Source: Hypericum androsaemum (Eukaryota > Streptophyta > Magnoliopsida > Malpighiales > Hypericaceae). From it: a stretch of DNA of 64,000 nt. The translations under genes were made by a program, and so were the position numbers. The notes under the pieces were generated by a model. It was not told where the DNA came from, made no database searches, and saw nothing but the letters and a program-made list of their open reading frames with translations. Location: positions 12,135,001-12,199,000 of the forward strand of contig OZ023192.1 in the NCBI GenBank assembly GCA_963995505.1, read 5' to 3'. Position 1 is the first letter of the stretch. The number at the start of each line of letters is the position of its first letter. Shown here one piece after another: positions 1-11,226 of the stretch.

Positions 1-2699
1 TCGCGGCTTCTGATGCAGCTATGTACTCAGATTCGGTTGTTGAATCCGCAATCGTATCTTGCTTGGAACTATTCCAGCTCACAGCTCCGTCATTGAGCAT
101 GAAGGCATACCCTGATTGTGACTTAAAGTCATCAAGGTCAGTCATGAAACTGGCATCGGTAAACCCAGTTACCACAAGTTCTGGCTGCCCACCATAGACT
201 AAGAAACATTCTTTAGTTCGTCTAAGATACTTTAGAATGTTCTTAACAGCAACCCAGTGAGGTTCACCTGGGTTCTTCTGGAATCTACCAGTGATGCTGA
301 TAGCGTATGCCATATCGGGTCTAGTGCAAGTCATGGCGTACAAGATTGATCCAATCGCAGATGCGTATGGGATACCTTCTATGTAATCGATTTCTGCTTC
401 TTCAGAAGGACAATCCTTCTTTGACAGCTTAATCCCATGATTCGCTGGCAGGTAACCTCTCTTAGAGTCCTCCATTTTAAAACGCTTTAGTACCTTATCT
501 ATGTATGTGGATTGTGATAGCCCCAACATCCTTTTAGATCTATCTCTATAAATTTTTATTCCAAGGATGTAGTAGGCTTCACCCAAGTCTTTCATCATAA
601 AGGTCTTGGACAGCCAATCCTTCACGGATTGCATTAGCGGGATACTGTTTCCCAGAATCAATATGTCATCAACATATATGATAATGAAAATAGTCTTATC
701 CCCTTGGCATTTTCGATAAACACATGGATCTTCCGCATTTCTAACGAAGTCAAACGATTTGATAGCTTCGTCAAAACGGATATTCCAACTCCTAGAAGCT
801 TGCTTTAATCCATAAATGGACCTTTGTAGCTTGCATACTAATTGTGAATTTGACTTGGATACAAAACCTTCTGGCTGTGTCATAAACACACACTCCTCGA
901 GGTTTCCATTAAGGAAAGCCGTTTTGACATCCATCTGCCAAATGTCATAATCATAGTATGCAACTATAGCAAGTAAAATCCGAATGGACTTGATCTTCGC
1001 AACTGGTGAAAAGGTTTCGTCATAATCAATGCCTTCGCATTGCTTATAACCCTTTGCCACCAACCTAGCCTTGTAGGTTTGCACTTTGCCATCTGCATCG
1101 GTCTTCTTCTTGAAAACCCATTTGCAGCCGATAGGTCTAACCCCTTCAGGCAATTCTACCAAGTCCCAGACTTGATTTGTATACATCGAGTCCATCTCAG
1201 ATTTTATGGCCTCTAGCCACTTCCCTGAATTGATGTCTGACATCGCTTCAGTATAACTCTTGGGTTCGTCCTTGTCCGGGATCTCCACATCATCGTGTTC
1301 CTCCAAGAGGAAACTAAACTTGATGGGTGGACGACGAATCCTCGTAGACTTACGGAGTTGCATTTGTGCAGGCTGTTCATTCTGATCGTGAAGAGGTTCT
1401 TCTGCGATGATCTGATCAATGCCAGGAGAATTCTCAGGAGCTACGCTCTCAAGCGTTTCCTGAGCAGGAGATTGAACAATTTCCAAATTGTCCTCATTCA
1501 GTCTAATTGGGGTAGCTTGCATATGCGAGTTATCCCTAACTACGCTCCCACTGGCTGGAAGACTATCACCTAGTGAAAGACTCCCACCATGAGAATCACT
1601 GAATGCTCCCACTGATTCTTTATCGTGGTTATTCGACAAGTCTTCAGCCTCAGTATTACCTTGTGGTTCTTGAATTTCTTCAAGTTCTATCTTTTTACGA
1701 CCTTGTCCTTTAAAGACATAGTCATTTTCAAGGAACGTCGCCTGTCTAGAAATAATAACCTTTTGTTTCTCAGGGAGATAGAAATAATATCCTCTTGTTT
1801 CCTTAGGATATCCCACAAAGTAACCTTTTTCACCTTTGGATTCCAACTTATCAGTGAGCATCTTCTTCACATACGCGGGGCAACCCCACGTCTTGATATG
1901 TGAGAATGATGGCTTCTTTCCACACCATAATTCGTATGGTGTACTTTCAACTGATTTAGATGGAATCCTATTCAGAATGTAGATTGAAGTTTGGAGTGCA
2001 TAACCCCAAAGAAATGTTGGAAGAGAGGAGAAACTCATCATGGACCTTACCATGTCTAATAGGGTTCGGTTCCTCCTTTCGGACACACCATTCATTTGTG
2101 GTGTTCCCGGAGGTGTCCAATGTGATTGGACCCCATGTAACTTTAAATAATCCAGGAATTCATGGCTAAGGTATTCACCTCCTCGATCTGATCGAAGAGT
2201 CTTGATACTCTTCCCAAGTTGTTTTTCTACTTCTGCTTTATACTCTTTAAACTTCTCAAAGGCCTCAGATTTGTGTTTCATAAGATACACGTATCCATAC
2301 CTAGAGAGGTCATCAGTAAAAGTGATGAAGTATCCGAAACTACCCCTTGCTAGAGTGGGTAGTGGTCCACACACGTCGCTGTGAACCAACTCTAACACTT
2401 CTTTGGCTCTTACCCCTTTCCCAGAAAAGGGTTTGTTGGTCATTTTACCTTTGAGACAAGATTCACAATTTCCATAAGACTGAAAGTCGAATGGGGTTAA
2501 GTAGTCTAACTTTCTTAACCTTGCAATTCTTTTCTCATTGGCATGACCAAGTCTACAATGCCATAAGAAGGTGGGATTTTCCTGATTACTTAATTTGAGC
2601 TTCTTGTTTTGCACATTAAGAACATCATGTCCACTATTCAACAAATATAAACCATTCTCAAGAGAGGCATTTCCATAAATAATACCATTTTTTTCGAAA
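1..2699 (-). CDS. Copia-I pol: integrase, reverse transcriptase, RNase H (runs off window)
   Basis: This frame is open from just after the homopolymer shift near 2693-2699 to the window edge, about 900 codons. In order it shows a GAG-pre-integrase/zinc segment ([14 protein letters not shown], near 2550), an integrase core with the SDRGGEY motif, a proline-rich linker, reverse transcriptase with the catalytic YVDD box at about 660-680, and RNase H with TDASF and the end motif [13 protein letters not shown] at the left edge. I saw no stop in the stretches I translated. It would act in the virus-like particle as part of a gag-pol polyprotein. It has no intact gag upstream in frame, so this copy probably cannot make particles alone. 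Confidence 0.85.
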
Positions 2700-3558
2700 A
2701 GTAGCAACTACTATTAGAAAATTGGAAGGAAAAACCTTCAATGTCCAACATTGGAATGGAAATAATATTTCTGGTAATGGATGGAACGAAATAACAATTA
2801 TTAAGTTCCAGTCTATACCCACTAGGTAAGTCTATACTATATGTCCCTACGCGTTCGGCAGTAACTCGTGCTCCATTACCTACGCATAGGGCGACTTCAC
2901 CCGGTCTAACCACCCTGCTCTTTGTGAGACCTTCCACATTTGTACAAATGTGTAATCCACATGCGGTATCTAATACCCAGCAGTCAGTTCTATTAGTGGA
3001 CATATTTATCTCAATAACAAACATACCTGTTCCGGAGCTAGAGACACTCAGTGCCCTGTTCTCAGCAGCCAGAACTTTACAGTCTCTCTTCCAGTGCCCC
3101 TTCCTCTTACAGTGGAGGCACACATCCTTGTCTACCCGCTCTTTCTTTTGAATACCACCCTTAGGTTTAAGGAACTTTGGCTTAGAACTATTCTTAGCCT
3201 TATTCTTCTGCTTCTTTCTGCCTTTAATCGCAGAGCTAGAAGAGGTACCCACCATGAGCACATTCCTTTCCTTCGAAGAAGTACCTTCAAAAGTCTTTAG
3301 CATGTTATGCAGCTTAGGCCTAGCCGTTCCAAGCAACATGACACACTGCGCCTGCTTTGCATCATCCTAATGCTTCTTTTGAGCCTCTACGTCAAACGTA
3401 GCAAGTTCAAAAGAATCAGCCGCAGGGGTAACCGAGATGGTCGTGTCTAACACATACTCAATCATTTCTTGTCTTAGCATCAAATGCATGTTTCGGTGCC
3501 AATCCAGAAAGTTTGGCCTAGCCAACTTGTTTGATTCCAGTATAAATCTCAATGACAT
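2700..3558 (-). pseudogene. Copia-I gag-protease, internally deleted and frame-broken
   Basis: Gag starts plausibly at the ATG at 3558 (MSLRFILESNKL), a usual N-terminus of this copia group. One in-frame TAG lies near 3367. The reading then jumps from CVMLLGTARPKLH to NMLKTFEGTS, so most of the gag core appears to be missing compared with family members. A CCHC zinc knuckle (CLHCKRKGHWKRDC) lies at about 3078-3121, followed by the protease motif WVLDTAC, where many relatives have DTGC or DSGA. A run of seven A residues (coding strand, about 2693-2699) shifts the frame before pol. The deletion looks in frame, so it may predate the stop. Confidence 0.8.
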
Positions 3559-5132
3559 GTTAACCATTTCAACACACCTCAGGAAATAAGTTAAAACGGG
3601 AACTAAACACATAATTCCTATGATCATCATTCAACAATCAAAATAAACTCGGCCTTTAGCTTTATTTTGTCTCCATTATTTTCACATACTCAACGACCTC
3701 ATCGGAAGAGTACGAATTTATATCTAATATAAATCTTAATGGACTAGGATCCACATTCCTACTATCACAACCCCTGCTTTGGCTGGTGATTGTAACAGCA
3801 TAACTGGTAGGTCTCCAAACTAATTGTAGTTCATACAATTCCTAGTTATCGGACCCAGTCCAATTGATGTCCCATCATTATTTCCTTGCTTTGGCTAGTG
3901 AAATAACTTTGGTGGTTTACAACCATCACACGGCGACATTTACATGTCCCTATAAGAGTTCCATAAGACGTAGTTCCAAGCAAAAGACTTTGGTCTTAAA
4001 TACTATAGAGCGAAATCTCGGTTTCTCTTAATTATGACGGAAGACATCATTCATTCTAAATGAAAACCATATTTAAGTTTGAGGAACATTTAAACGGGTA
4101 TTTAACTTGCTCAAACAAGATCCATTCATTTGTCCACATATTATTTCATAAGATCCAACTTAGAAATTAAATGTAAACAGTAATTAGAATCTAATTCATT
4201 ATTTTCAGTTCAGTCCAGGGACCTAATTGCAATTTTTAGAATTAATTCAAGGACCAAATAGTAATTTGCCAGCTATCCGAAAATTCAGAAATATCCGAGG
4301 ACCAATCTGAAATTTCAGGAAAAGTCGAAAGACCAAACTGTAATTTTCCATACAAGCAAATTTACAAATAAGTCCCTGCAATTAACCGTGGACTAGATTG
4401 CAATTTCATGATTAATCCAGGTACCATATCGTAATTAACCATAAAGACGAAATTTCAGGAAGGCCCCAAGGGCTTATCTGCAATTTCAGATTTCTTGAAT
4501 TTGCAAAGACGCCCCTCAAGAATATCAAATTTCCAAGACCAAGTCCCTGGAAAATTGCAGATTAGTCCCCGAGAACCATCGGCCGAACGGCGCAACGCCG
4601 CTCGTCACCGGCGGTGCCGTTGTGTAGATCGCGACGCGTGGATCACGCCGGTGGTCCCAAACCGCCGGGTTTTCGCGCGTGCGCGCCGAAATTGAGCTCC
4701 GAAAGCTCGAACTCGTCGGCGAAGCTTCGAAAGCTTGGATCTCCCCATCGGAGCAACTCCGATTGTCACCGTCAGTACCACGACGACGCTCAGGACGAGG
4801 CAAGCTCGTCGGTGATAGCCGATCTTGGTGAAACGGCGTGCGATAGCCGCGGTCCGTCGACGACGCGGGCGGAAATTAAACCGACAACGCCTCGACGACA
4901 CGCGACGATCGACGCCGCACCGGTGCTCACCGTCGCTACCACGACACCGATCGCGACGAGCCGAGCTCGTCCGTGGTGGCCGTGCGTGGTGGTTCGGCGC
5001 GCGGCCGTCTACGTCGTTGACGACGCGGAGCCGCCTCCGAAGCGCTCCCCATTTTTTTTTAATTATATACCAGTCGTATATATCAGATCGAATAACACAG
5101 ATATATGTATACAGCCATAAAATCAGCCTGAA
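3559..5132 (-). other. Copia-I untranslated leader with degenerate repeats and a GC-rich block
   Basis: About 1.57 kb separate primer site and gag, which is long for a copia element. Positions 4205-4575 hold a loose series of units containing the plus-strand phrase gaccaaattgcaattt, spaced roughly 40-60 bases. Positions 4580-5050 are strongly GC- and CpG-rich, unlike the AT-rich surroundings. Small open frames there on both strands resemble no family I recognise and look like composition effects. The block could be captured host DNA or a structured leader. Confidence 0.6.
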
Positions 5133-5144
5133 GCTCTGATACCA
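5133..5144 (-). promoter_or_regulatory. Copia-I primer binding site, tRNA-iMet type
   Basis: The coding strand reads TGGTATCAGAGC one base after the LTR terminus CCCAACA. This is the standard sequence complementary to the 3' end of plant initiator tRNA-Met and fixes the LTR boundary and element orientation. Confidence 0.93.
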
Positions 5145-5145
5145 C

Positions 5146-6722
5146 TGTTGGGTTTTATAAATACGAACCCTAGGTTCGCAGCAGCGGAAGATAAAACTTT
5201 TTCACCAACACCGAATCTGATCATGGCTGTATAACATAAAATCAAGATAACATCGTTAGAGGATGCTTACAGTGCGTTGTAGATCGATCCTCAACTACGG
5301 TATCCACGTAGTCCTCGTCTACGAATTCCTTGACAGTTGAAATCTTCGAGAATTCGCTAGGAGAATTCTTTATCGAAGAAACTAGAGAAAATATGTGTCT
5401 TGTATCTAGGTTAATAAATTTCTGTGTGTCAAAACCCTTGATACCCACACATGTATATATAGTAAAATAATTAACCAACTCCTACCCTTTTAGGAGTAGG
5501 TTTCGCAGGAGGCAAGGTTGGAAGCCCTTAGTAGCTTCCAACATTGACTTCCCTTTTGGGCCTCCAAGCCCATTCTATTATTTTCTTGACCCAGTCAATA
5601 TGTCCAACATCTAATAGATTTTACTATACATATTAGTATTTAATTAAATTCAACTTAATTAAATAATTACAATTATAATTCTATCTAATAGAATTATAAT
5701 ATTTCTCTATAGATTAAATATTCTTGATCAAATCAATATTTAATCTAACCAACTTCAATTCGTAAACCAAGACTACTTGTTGTGTGACCCATAGGCTCTC
5801 ACATGTCAAGCGATTAGTCGAACCAATGGTCTTAATCGAACCCTAGACAATAGACCAGACAATCTCAACATATGAGGTACGTTGCGAGGATACTGCAACT
5901 ACCTGTAATGTGAAGCTCACAGTGATACGGTCCTTTCATTCGCGAATACTCGATTAAGTCTTGAACATGATTAAGTGTCTATTCAAATAACTTAATCATA
6001 TTATCTCATTCTACTAATTGATCATGTTGTCACTTTTAGATACCATTCCAAAAGTGACGTGCATTGGCCAATGACTAACGATCCAATTAGTTATGAGAAG
6101 ACAAGTATTCTCTCCAAGTCTATTTGAGGAATGAATCCTATTCTTGGCTCAACTACCACGCACATGCACTTCGTGATGTACCTAACACATGCCGTAGCTA
6201 CCCCGTCAGGAGTGCAAGCGTTGGTCATGGTCAAAGTCCATCACTCCGTATATGTCGTGCGTATTGACCTCAAGTCGGAGGACTATTACACTACTCCACA
6301 AACTGATACTTCCGTAGACACGTAAATAGAATACATCAAACGGTTTCTCGGTCGGGCATGCCAATACTCTCCAAAGTATCTGTGCATCCATCATGAAATA
6401 TCTAGTATCTCGTAGTTGTGAGAACCACTACATCCTCTAAGGATATGATGCAGATCGCACATCAATCTCAATCGCATCATCGATATCCCATTCTCGATGA
6501 TCATTGATTGTGGCTGTTTAAGAACTATATTTATAGTCATCTGAGATCTCACATTCTCAATGAAAACATTAGTTCATGGGAACACTAACATGAATATATA
6601 CAAACAATCAAACAATATATTCAATGAGTGTAATGCCAAGTATTATTAATAATACTAAATAACTGAATGTGATCAAGTACAATGCCCTTACTAGGATTGT
6701 CTCTAGGACATATATACTAACA
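5146..6722 (-). repeat. Copia-I 5' LTR, 1577 bp
   Basis: Bounded by TG..CA ends: coding-strand start TGTTAGTATATATG at 6722 and end AACCCAACA at 5146, next to the primer site. A TATA-like CTATATATAC lies at about 5452-5462 on the coding strand and could drive transcription leftwards. Open frames within it are short and without recognisable content. Confidence 0.88.
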
Positions 6723-7571
6723 GGAACCTTGCATGTGAATCCATATTAACCACAAAGGCATGTTTGGCATAGTAGACTGTGTAGCGAATAGCAGATAGTA
6801 GATTGGTTAAACCAAACAAACATGAGCATGTTAGAATTTGTAAATGAATTCCACTTTTTTAACATGGGACATAGGATTCTCTAACATTTATTCATCAAAA
6901 AGAATTAATCAAATTATACGTAGTTAAAAGTAATTACATCGGGTCAGACTAACATCTTTAAATCATCTAAATATATATCTAGATAAGACAACAACGGAAT
7001 ATCAGACGTTAGAAGATCAAGAGAAAGCGAAAGAACATGCTTGGACAAAGCGGTTGGGGACACTATTCTTGTCCATCCAATTAATTCCACATTTTAAACC
7101 AACCAATAAGCTCATATGCAAATGAACTCCATAAATGAAACGACATCCACGACTAACTAAACACAGACTAAACATCAATGTTAAAAAAAACGCAGAAGTT
7201 GACCAAGATTTTCAGTGTCCGACTAATCAGACTGCTAGTTAGACCAAAAAATATATTTATTAATTATCTAATTTTATTACAAAAATTATTATTTAATCAC
7301 ATTTAATCTAATAAAACTAAATAAATATTTTGTGTCTAGACTAGTAAGTCTAACTAGTTTAACAGACTGGTCCAACTAATTGAACCACCATTGAGATTTA
7401 TGTGGATAAACAACTCATGGTTGGTCCCGAGTCGCGATTCTACCAGTCGGATGTCATTTTTAAAACCTTGTTTTTTTTAAATAAAAAGTGTATGTATTAT
7501 TTCACCAAACATCTTGAATTACAAAACTTGCAAAACCTTGCTAATTACTCATCCGATAAAAAAACACATAC
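6723..7571. other. Non-coding AT-rich stretch, probably the remnant of GDSL intron 4
   Basis: Between Copia-I and exon 4 of the GDSL pseudogene I see no exon-like sequence on either strand. The missing last GDSL exon should lie in this direction, so this is best read as intron 4 sequence invaded by Copia-I. Confidence 0.5.
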
Positions 7572-7845
7572 CATGGTGTTTTGGAGCATGGAAGAAAGGT
7601 TTGGCAGCCCCATAGTAGTCGGCATAAATGATCCTGGCATGTGGATATTTTTGTCTTAGTAGATTTAGGGCTTTCTTGAGTTGATTGCTGTGGTACTTGG
7701 AGAATGCGTTGTACAGTTTAAGGCATCCATTTCCGTCGTAATCTGTTTTGTTAGTGCTTTGAAACAAGGTCAAATACACTGCATTGCATCCAATAGGTAG
7801 GTTCCCGGGTACTACTAATTCTACTGCCCCCTCTTCTATTAGCAC
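7572..7845 (-). pseudogene. GDSL pseudogene exon 4
   Basis: Acceptor TTGATTGCAG, phase 0, then VLIEEGAVELVVPGNLPIGC, an intact conserved block, and a long helical stretch to YADYYGAAKPFFHAP. The donor GTATGTG follows at 7571. No stop or shift within the exon. Confidence 0.87.
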
Positions 7846-8114
7846 CTGCAATCAACAGATTAATCCCTTTTGTAATTATTAGCTCAACGCCAGATAAAGA
7901 ATTTCAAACTAAATTGTGTTAAAAGTACGTATGAGTTTGTGATAGTCAAAGTATAAAAATGACAAAACTTTGAATCAATAAAATTAAAAAAATCTAAAAT
8001 AGAAAAAATGAACTCTAATTTTTTTTTCAATAGATAAGAAATCTCGTTTACTTTTTCAGGTTAGTTTGAAATTCAGTAATAAATCCCAATCTCAAATTTT
8101 CATCATACTTTTTA

Positions 8115-8850
8115 GGATAAATTATCCTCAGGTCCCTGCTATTTGCTTAAATCACTATTTTAGTCCCTGTTGTTTCGAAATCAAAATTTCGGTCTCCCTA
8201 GTTTGCTTTTATTGAACTCTAAGGTCTCTCGCTGATGTCATCATTCGATTTATTATATTTTATTCATTCAAATGACTTTGCTACCCTTAAAAATCAAACA
8301 AATTACTTAGTCTTCTTCTCCGGCCATCCATCCTTCTTCTCCGACAACCATTTTTCTTCTCCGGCCATTTTTTCTTCTCCGGTAAATAAACCTGCGAGGA
8401 GAGGACGAGCCCCTTGAGGTTCTTGGCCAAGCCAGACTCGATCTCGGCTAGTGGTCCTCGACGCGGTCGGTGAGCTTATCAAGGGCTTTGCTCTGCTGCT
8501 GCAAGTCCTTCAATCGGTCCTCGACGCGGTCGGTGAGCTTATTGAGGGTTTTTTACTGGGTTTTATTCTTCCTTGGTTTTTGGAGGTCGCCGGAGCCTAG
8601 CCGGAGAAGATGACAAGATTGTTTGGTGGTCGTCGCCGGAGCCTAGCCGGAGAAGATAACTTTTTGTTTTTTATTATAAGGGTAAAACTATCATTTTCAA
8701 ATTATTTTGACCGATGACATCAGCAGTTGATTCTTAGGGACCTTAGAGTATAATAAAAGTAAACTAGGGGGACCGAAGTTTCAATTTTGAAACTGCAAGG
8801 ACTAAAATAGTAATTTAAGTAAATATCAGAGACCTGAGGATAATTTGCTC
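8115..8850. mobile_element. Mutator-type element with long TIRs and a captured coding-like fragment (Pack-MULE candidate)
   Basis: The first ~140 bases (ggataaattatcctcaggtc...) and the last ~140 are an imperfect inverted repeat. The interior is much more GC-rich and contains, on the minus strand, an open stretch KLTDRVEDRLKDL followed by a second KLTDRVED, a 21-residue repeat that looks coiled-coil-like. No transposase is present. The same terminal sequence occurs in the MITE at 35988-36173, which has a clean 9-bp target duplication; here the flanks (tacttttta / tatttttat) are only similar. It lies in intron 3 of the GDSL pseudogene. Confidence 0.7.
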
Positions 8851-9544
8851 TATTTTTATACCATTAAAGCTAGGCCTCGAAAAACATTTCGCCAAAAGAC
8901 TGGTTCGTTTTTATACAAAAAGTATCGAACATAACTTCGCAGTTATACAAGTCATAGGTTATGGTACAAAGGATTTATAGTCTAACAATACAAGACATTT
9001 TAAATATTTAGGAGGTTAAAGATTTAAATATTTACAATGTCATGGTTTAATAATTTACTTTTAAAACAAATCATAGGTTATGGTCAAGTAACAAAATATA
9101 TCATTAATATAAATTTTCTATGGACTGACTAGTATTTTTAATCGTGTTAAAAGTCGAGTACTATCTGACCTTATTTTTAGTGTGATTCACCCGATAATAT
9201 TTGTTTTCATTCGTAATATTTTTCTTTGTAAAATCTATGTATTCAAACTTGAGCTCTGGCTCTATTTAGCGATGGTTCTATCAATGATGTATTTTACGAG
9301 GCTTGAATTAAGATATTTTTGTCTAATTGCACAAGGAGTAGGAGGATTTAACGGAGGTCAAAGTTCAAACTCTGGCAATGTACAATTACCAATTCCAGTT
9401 AGTTCATTTGTAATGTTTGAATCCGAAACCTATTTAAGAAAATCTGATTGTCTAACTATTTGCTGTAACTTCTATCGGTAACTACTCGGCAAATTTAAGT
9501 AAAGGGTTTGCTGCTATAAAATAAAGCGATCCTATTAAGCTTAC
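8851..9544. other. Remainder of GDSL intron 3
   Basis: AT-rich sequence without recognisable exons on either strand, between the Mutator-type element and exon 3. Confidence 0.5.
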
Positions 9545-9679
9545 CGCGGTAGCGTTGGCTATTGCTTGGACGACGAGGGACACCAGAGGTCGCACTTGGT
9601 CGATTTTCCCGCCGTAAAAGAACGGGAAGTTGTAGTCGTTTCTCCCCCACCATAAACAGCGATTTTTTGAAGTAAAGAT
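9545..9679 (-). pseudogene. GDSL pseudogene exon 3, main part left of Copia-II
   Basis: Reads YFKKSLFMVGE, then loses frame, then NDYNFPFFYGGKIDQ in the next frame, ending in ANATA before the donor GTAAGC. The usual text between is IGG; 8 nt are missing, removing part of the GxND block and shifting frame. The first 11 nt of the exon (15780-15770, after acceptor ATCATCAG) lie on the far side of Copia-II. Confidence 0.85.
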
Positions 9680-10411
9680 TGTTGTTTGTCGAAGTTGGTG
9701 TACTTGATTAGGATCACTTCAGTCGAGGCAAGTGTTGGACACTTTCTCCGTAAGACGAGATTGCCCCGTATATTTCAGTGCGGTACGGGCTAAGGCAATC
9801 GTCCCCAAGATACAACGACTGTTTAGGGCATTTTCAAGAACGTTGCACACGTATCTCGAAACTTTCGGGCGAACCCTTATATACCCAGAACTTTCGGGAC
9901 TCTTTTCTAGATGAAGAACGGGGGGAGAGGAGAAGTCAACAATGCTAGAAGGTGCATGTGCTGCTGGGATGAGGAAATGGCAAGGAGGGCATGCCTATTT
10001 ATAGGCTGGAGGAGGCAGGGAGCCAGCCACCCCGAAGAGACGCGTCCGCTCGGCCAACAGGCTGACTGGCTGCGCTCGTGGTCCTTCGGTGGCTTCTGGA
10101 TCCTTCCAGGCGCGCCAGGCTGCGCTCGCGCCCTTTCGCGGGAGATCTCGCACTCCTTCGGCCTTCTGGAAGCCTCCTGGACGTTCCAGTCCGTCGTGCC
10201 TCTTCGGCGGCCAACCTGAAGGCGCTCGCAGCTCCTCGTCGCTTAGGTAGCTGCGCAGCTGCCTCCGGGCCCGGGCAAAATACTTAAGGCTCCTCCAGCT
10301 GCTCGCGACGATGCGCACGTGCGAAGTGCCAAGTGCGCCACAAAGCGCCCATTGCGACCTGCGTCCAATGCGCCATGCGCACACGCGCGTGCGCGTGCGC
10401 GTGCGCGAGCA

Positions 10412-10467
<56 letters not shown>

Positions 10468-10683
10468 AACGGTGCTTCGCACCGTCCTCGCAGGCAGCTA
10501 GCGGTGGGTCAGCCTTTTGGGTAGCCAATCAAGTTGATAGGCAAGGAGGGAAATTCCTTATAAATAAGGAAATCCTCCTTGCTCTAATCAATGTGGGATT
10601 GCACTTTCCCATTTCCCTTTGGGCCTCCATTTTGAGCCTTACCATTTGTGGGCTTGCATTGAACTTTCATTCAAAATCCAACA
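9680..10683 (-). repeat. Copia-II 3' LTR, 1004 bp
   Basis: Coding-strand ends are TGTTGGATTTTG and GACAAACAACA. It shares both halves with the 5' LTR but contains about 350 extra bases in U3 (roughly 10120-10490), including a GTGCTC microsatellite. Part of the extra segment also occurs in the Copia-IV LTR near 60510-60560, so it is ancestral and was lost from the 5' LTR. Confidence 0.9.
10380..10467. repeat. GC-rich microsatellite (GCGTGC then CGTGCT units)
   Basis: Alternating purine-pyrimidine GCGTGC units pass into about ten GTGCTC/CGTGCT units. Every frame is open here, producing artificial repeat peptides; it is not coding. Alternating G/C-rich runs of this kind can adopt Z-DNA. Confidence 0.9.
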
Positions 10684-11226
10684 ATCTCCCACATGAATGA
10701 TGATTAATGCATGCAGACTCTAATCAAAAGTTCTGACGTGTTATTATTGCATCGAGACAGGTAGCTTGCGGCTTTGAACCTTCTCTAGTAATATGTTATC
10801 GGATTTACTCGCTGCTCGGTGAACGTGATGTCTTGAACCGTCAGCTTTTGGTGTAAACCAAGACAATAACATTTACACAATAATAACCCTAGTATATTTA
10901 GGTTCTCACGTTGTGTCCGTTTCGGCCATGGACCGTATCTTGGATTCATAAGTATTTTTCCCATTTGAAGCGGCCTCACTTCACACTTACATAGGTGATC
11001 TCCTATCAGGAGTATCCTGCCATACTCCACCTTAATCAAGGTATAGGAATCATTAAAAGCGTAATGCTTATCCTTACCACACCTCTGCAGGTTAATACCT
11101 GGGCTGCTTCTGAGAATGAGATAGGTTCCAGGTGATTCACTGAACCCTCCATAACTTAGTTGTCTCATTGAACCAAGTTTGTGGGATCTCCACTCATCAT
11201 GGTTGAGTTACCGCTATGGACGTTCT
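10684..11226 (-). other. Copia-II 3' untranslated region and polypurine tract
   Basis: Lies between the pol stop and the 3' LTR. The purine-rich plus-strand primer (coding strand GTGGGAGAT) abuts the LTR at 10684. No coding potential otherwise. Confidence 0.7.

Larger units (their letters stand above)
1..6722 (-). mobile_element. Copia-I: Ty1/copia LTR retrotransposon, cut by the left window edge
   Basis: A minus-strand element reading right to left: 5' LTR (5146-6722), tRNA-iMet type primer site (5133-5144), a 1.5-kb leader, a damaged gag-protease region (2700-3558), then integrase, reverse transcriptase and RNase H to position 1. The order integrase before RT defines the copia superfamily. 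The LTR begins TGTTAGTATATATG and ends AACCCAACA on the coding strand. The 3' LTR and the second target-site copy lie outside the window, so the target duplication cannot be checked; the right flank starts ggaac at 6723. The long open pol suggests a recent insertion. Confidence 0.93.

Noticed and set aside
4495..5139. Several overlapping GC-rich open frames on both strands
   Set aside because: They lie in the leader of Copia-I, overlap one another on both strands and resemble no family; long open frames are expected from the low frequency of stop codons in CpG-rich DNA.
8106..8859. A 9-bp target duplication for the element at 8115-8850
   Set aside because: The flanks tacttttta and tatttttat agree at only six of nine positions in a T-rich context, so I do not claim it.
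10243..10700. Open frames encoding RARARA, VLVLVL or STSTST repeats in all frames
   Set aside because: They are translations of the CGTGCT/GCGTGC microsatellite in the Copia-II 3' LTR; every frame lacks stops there.
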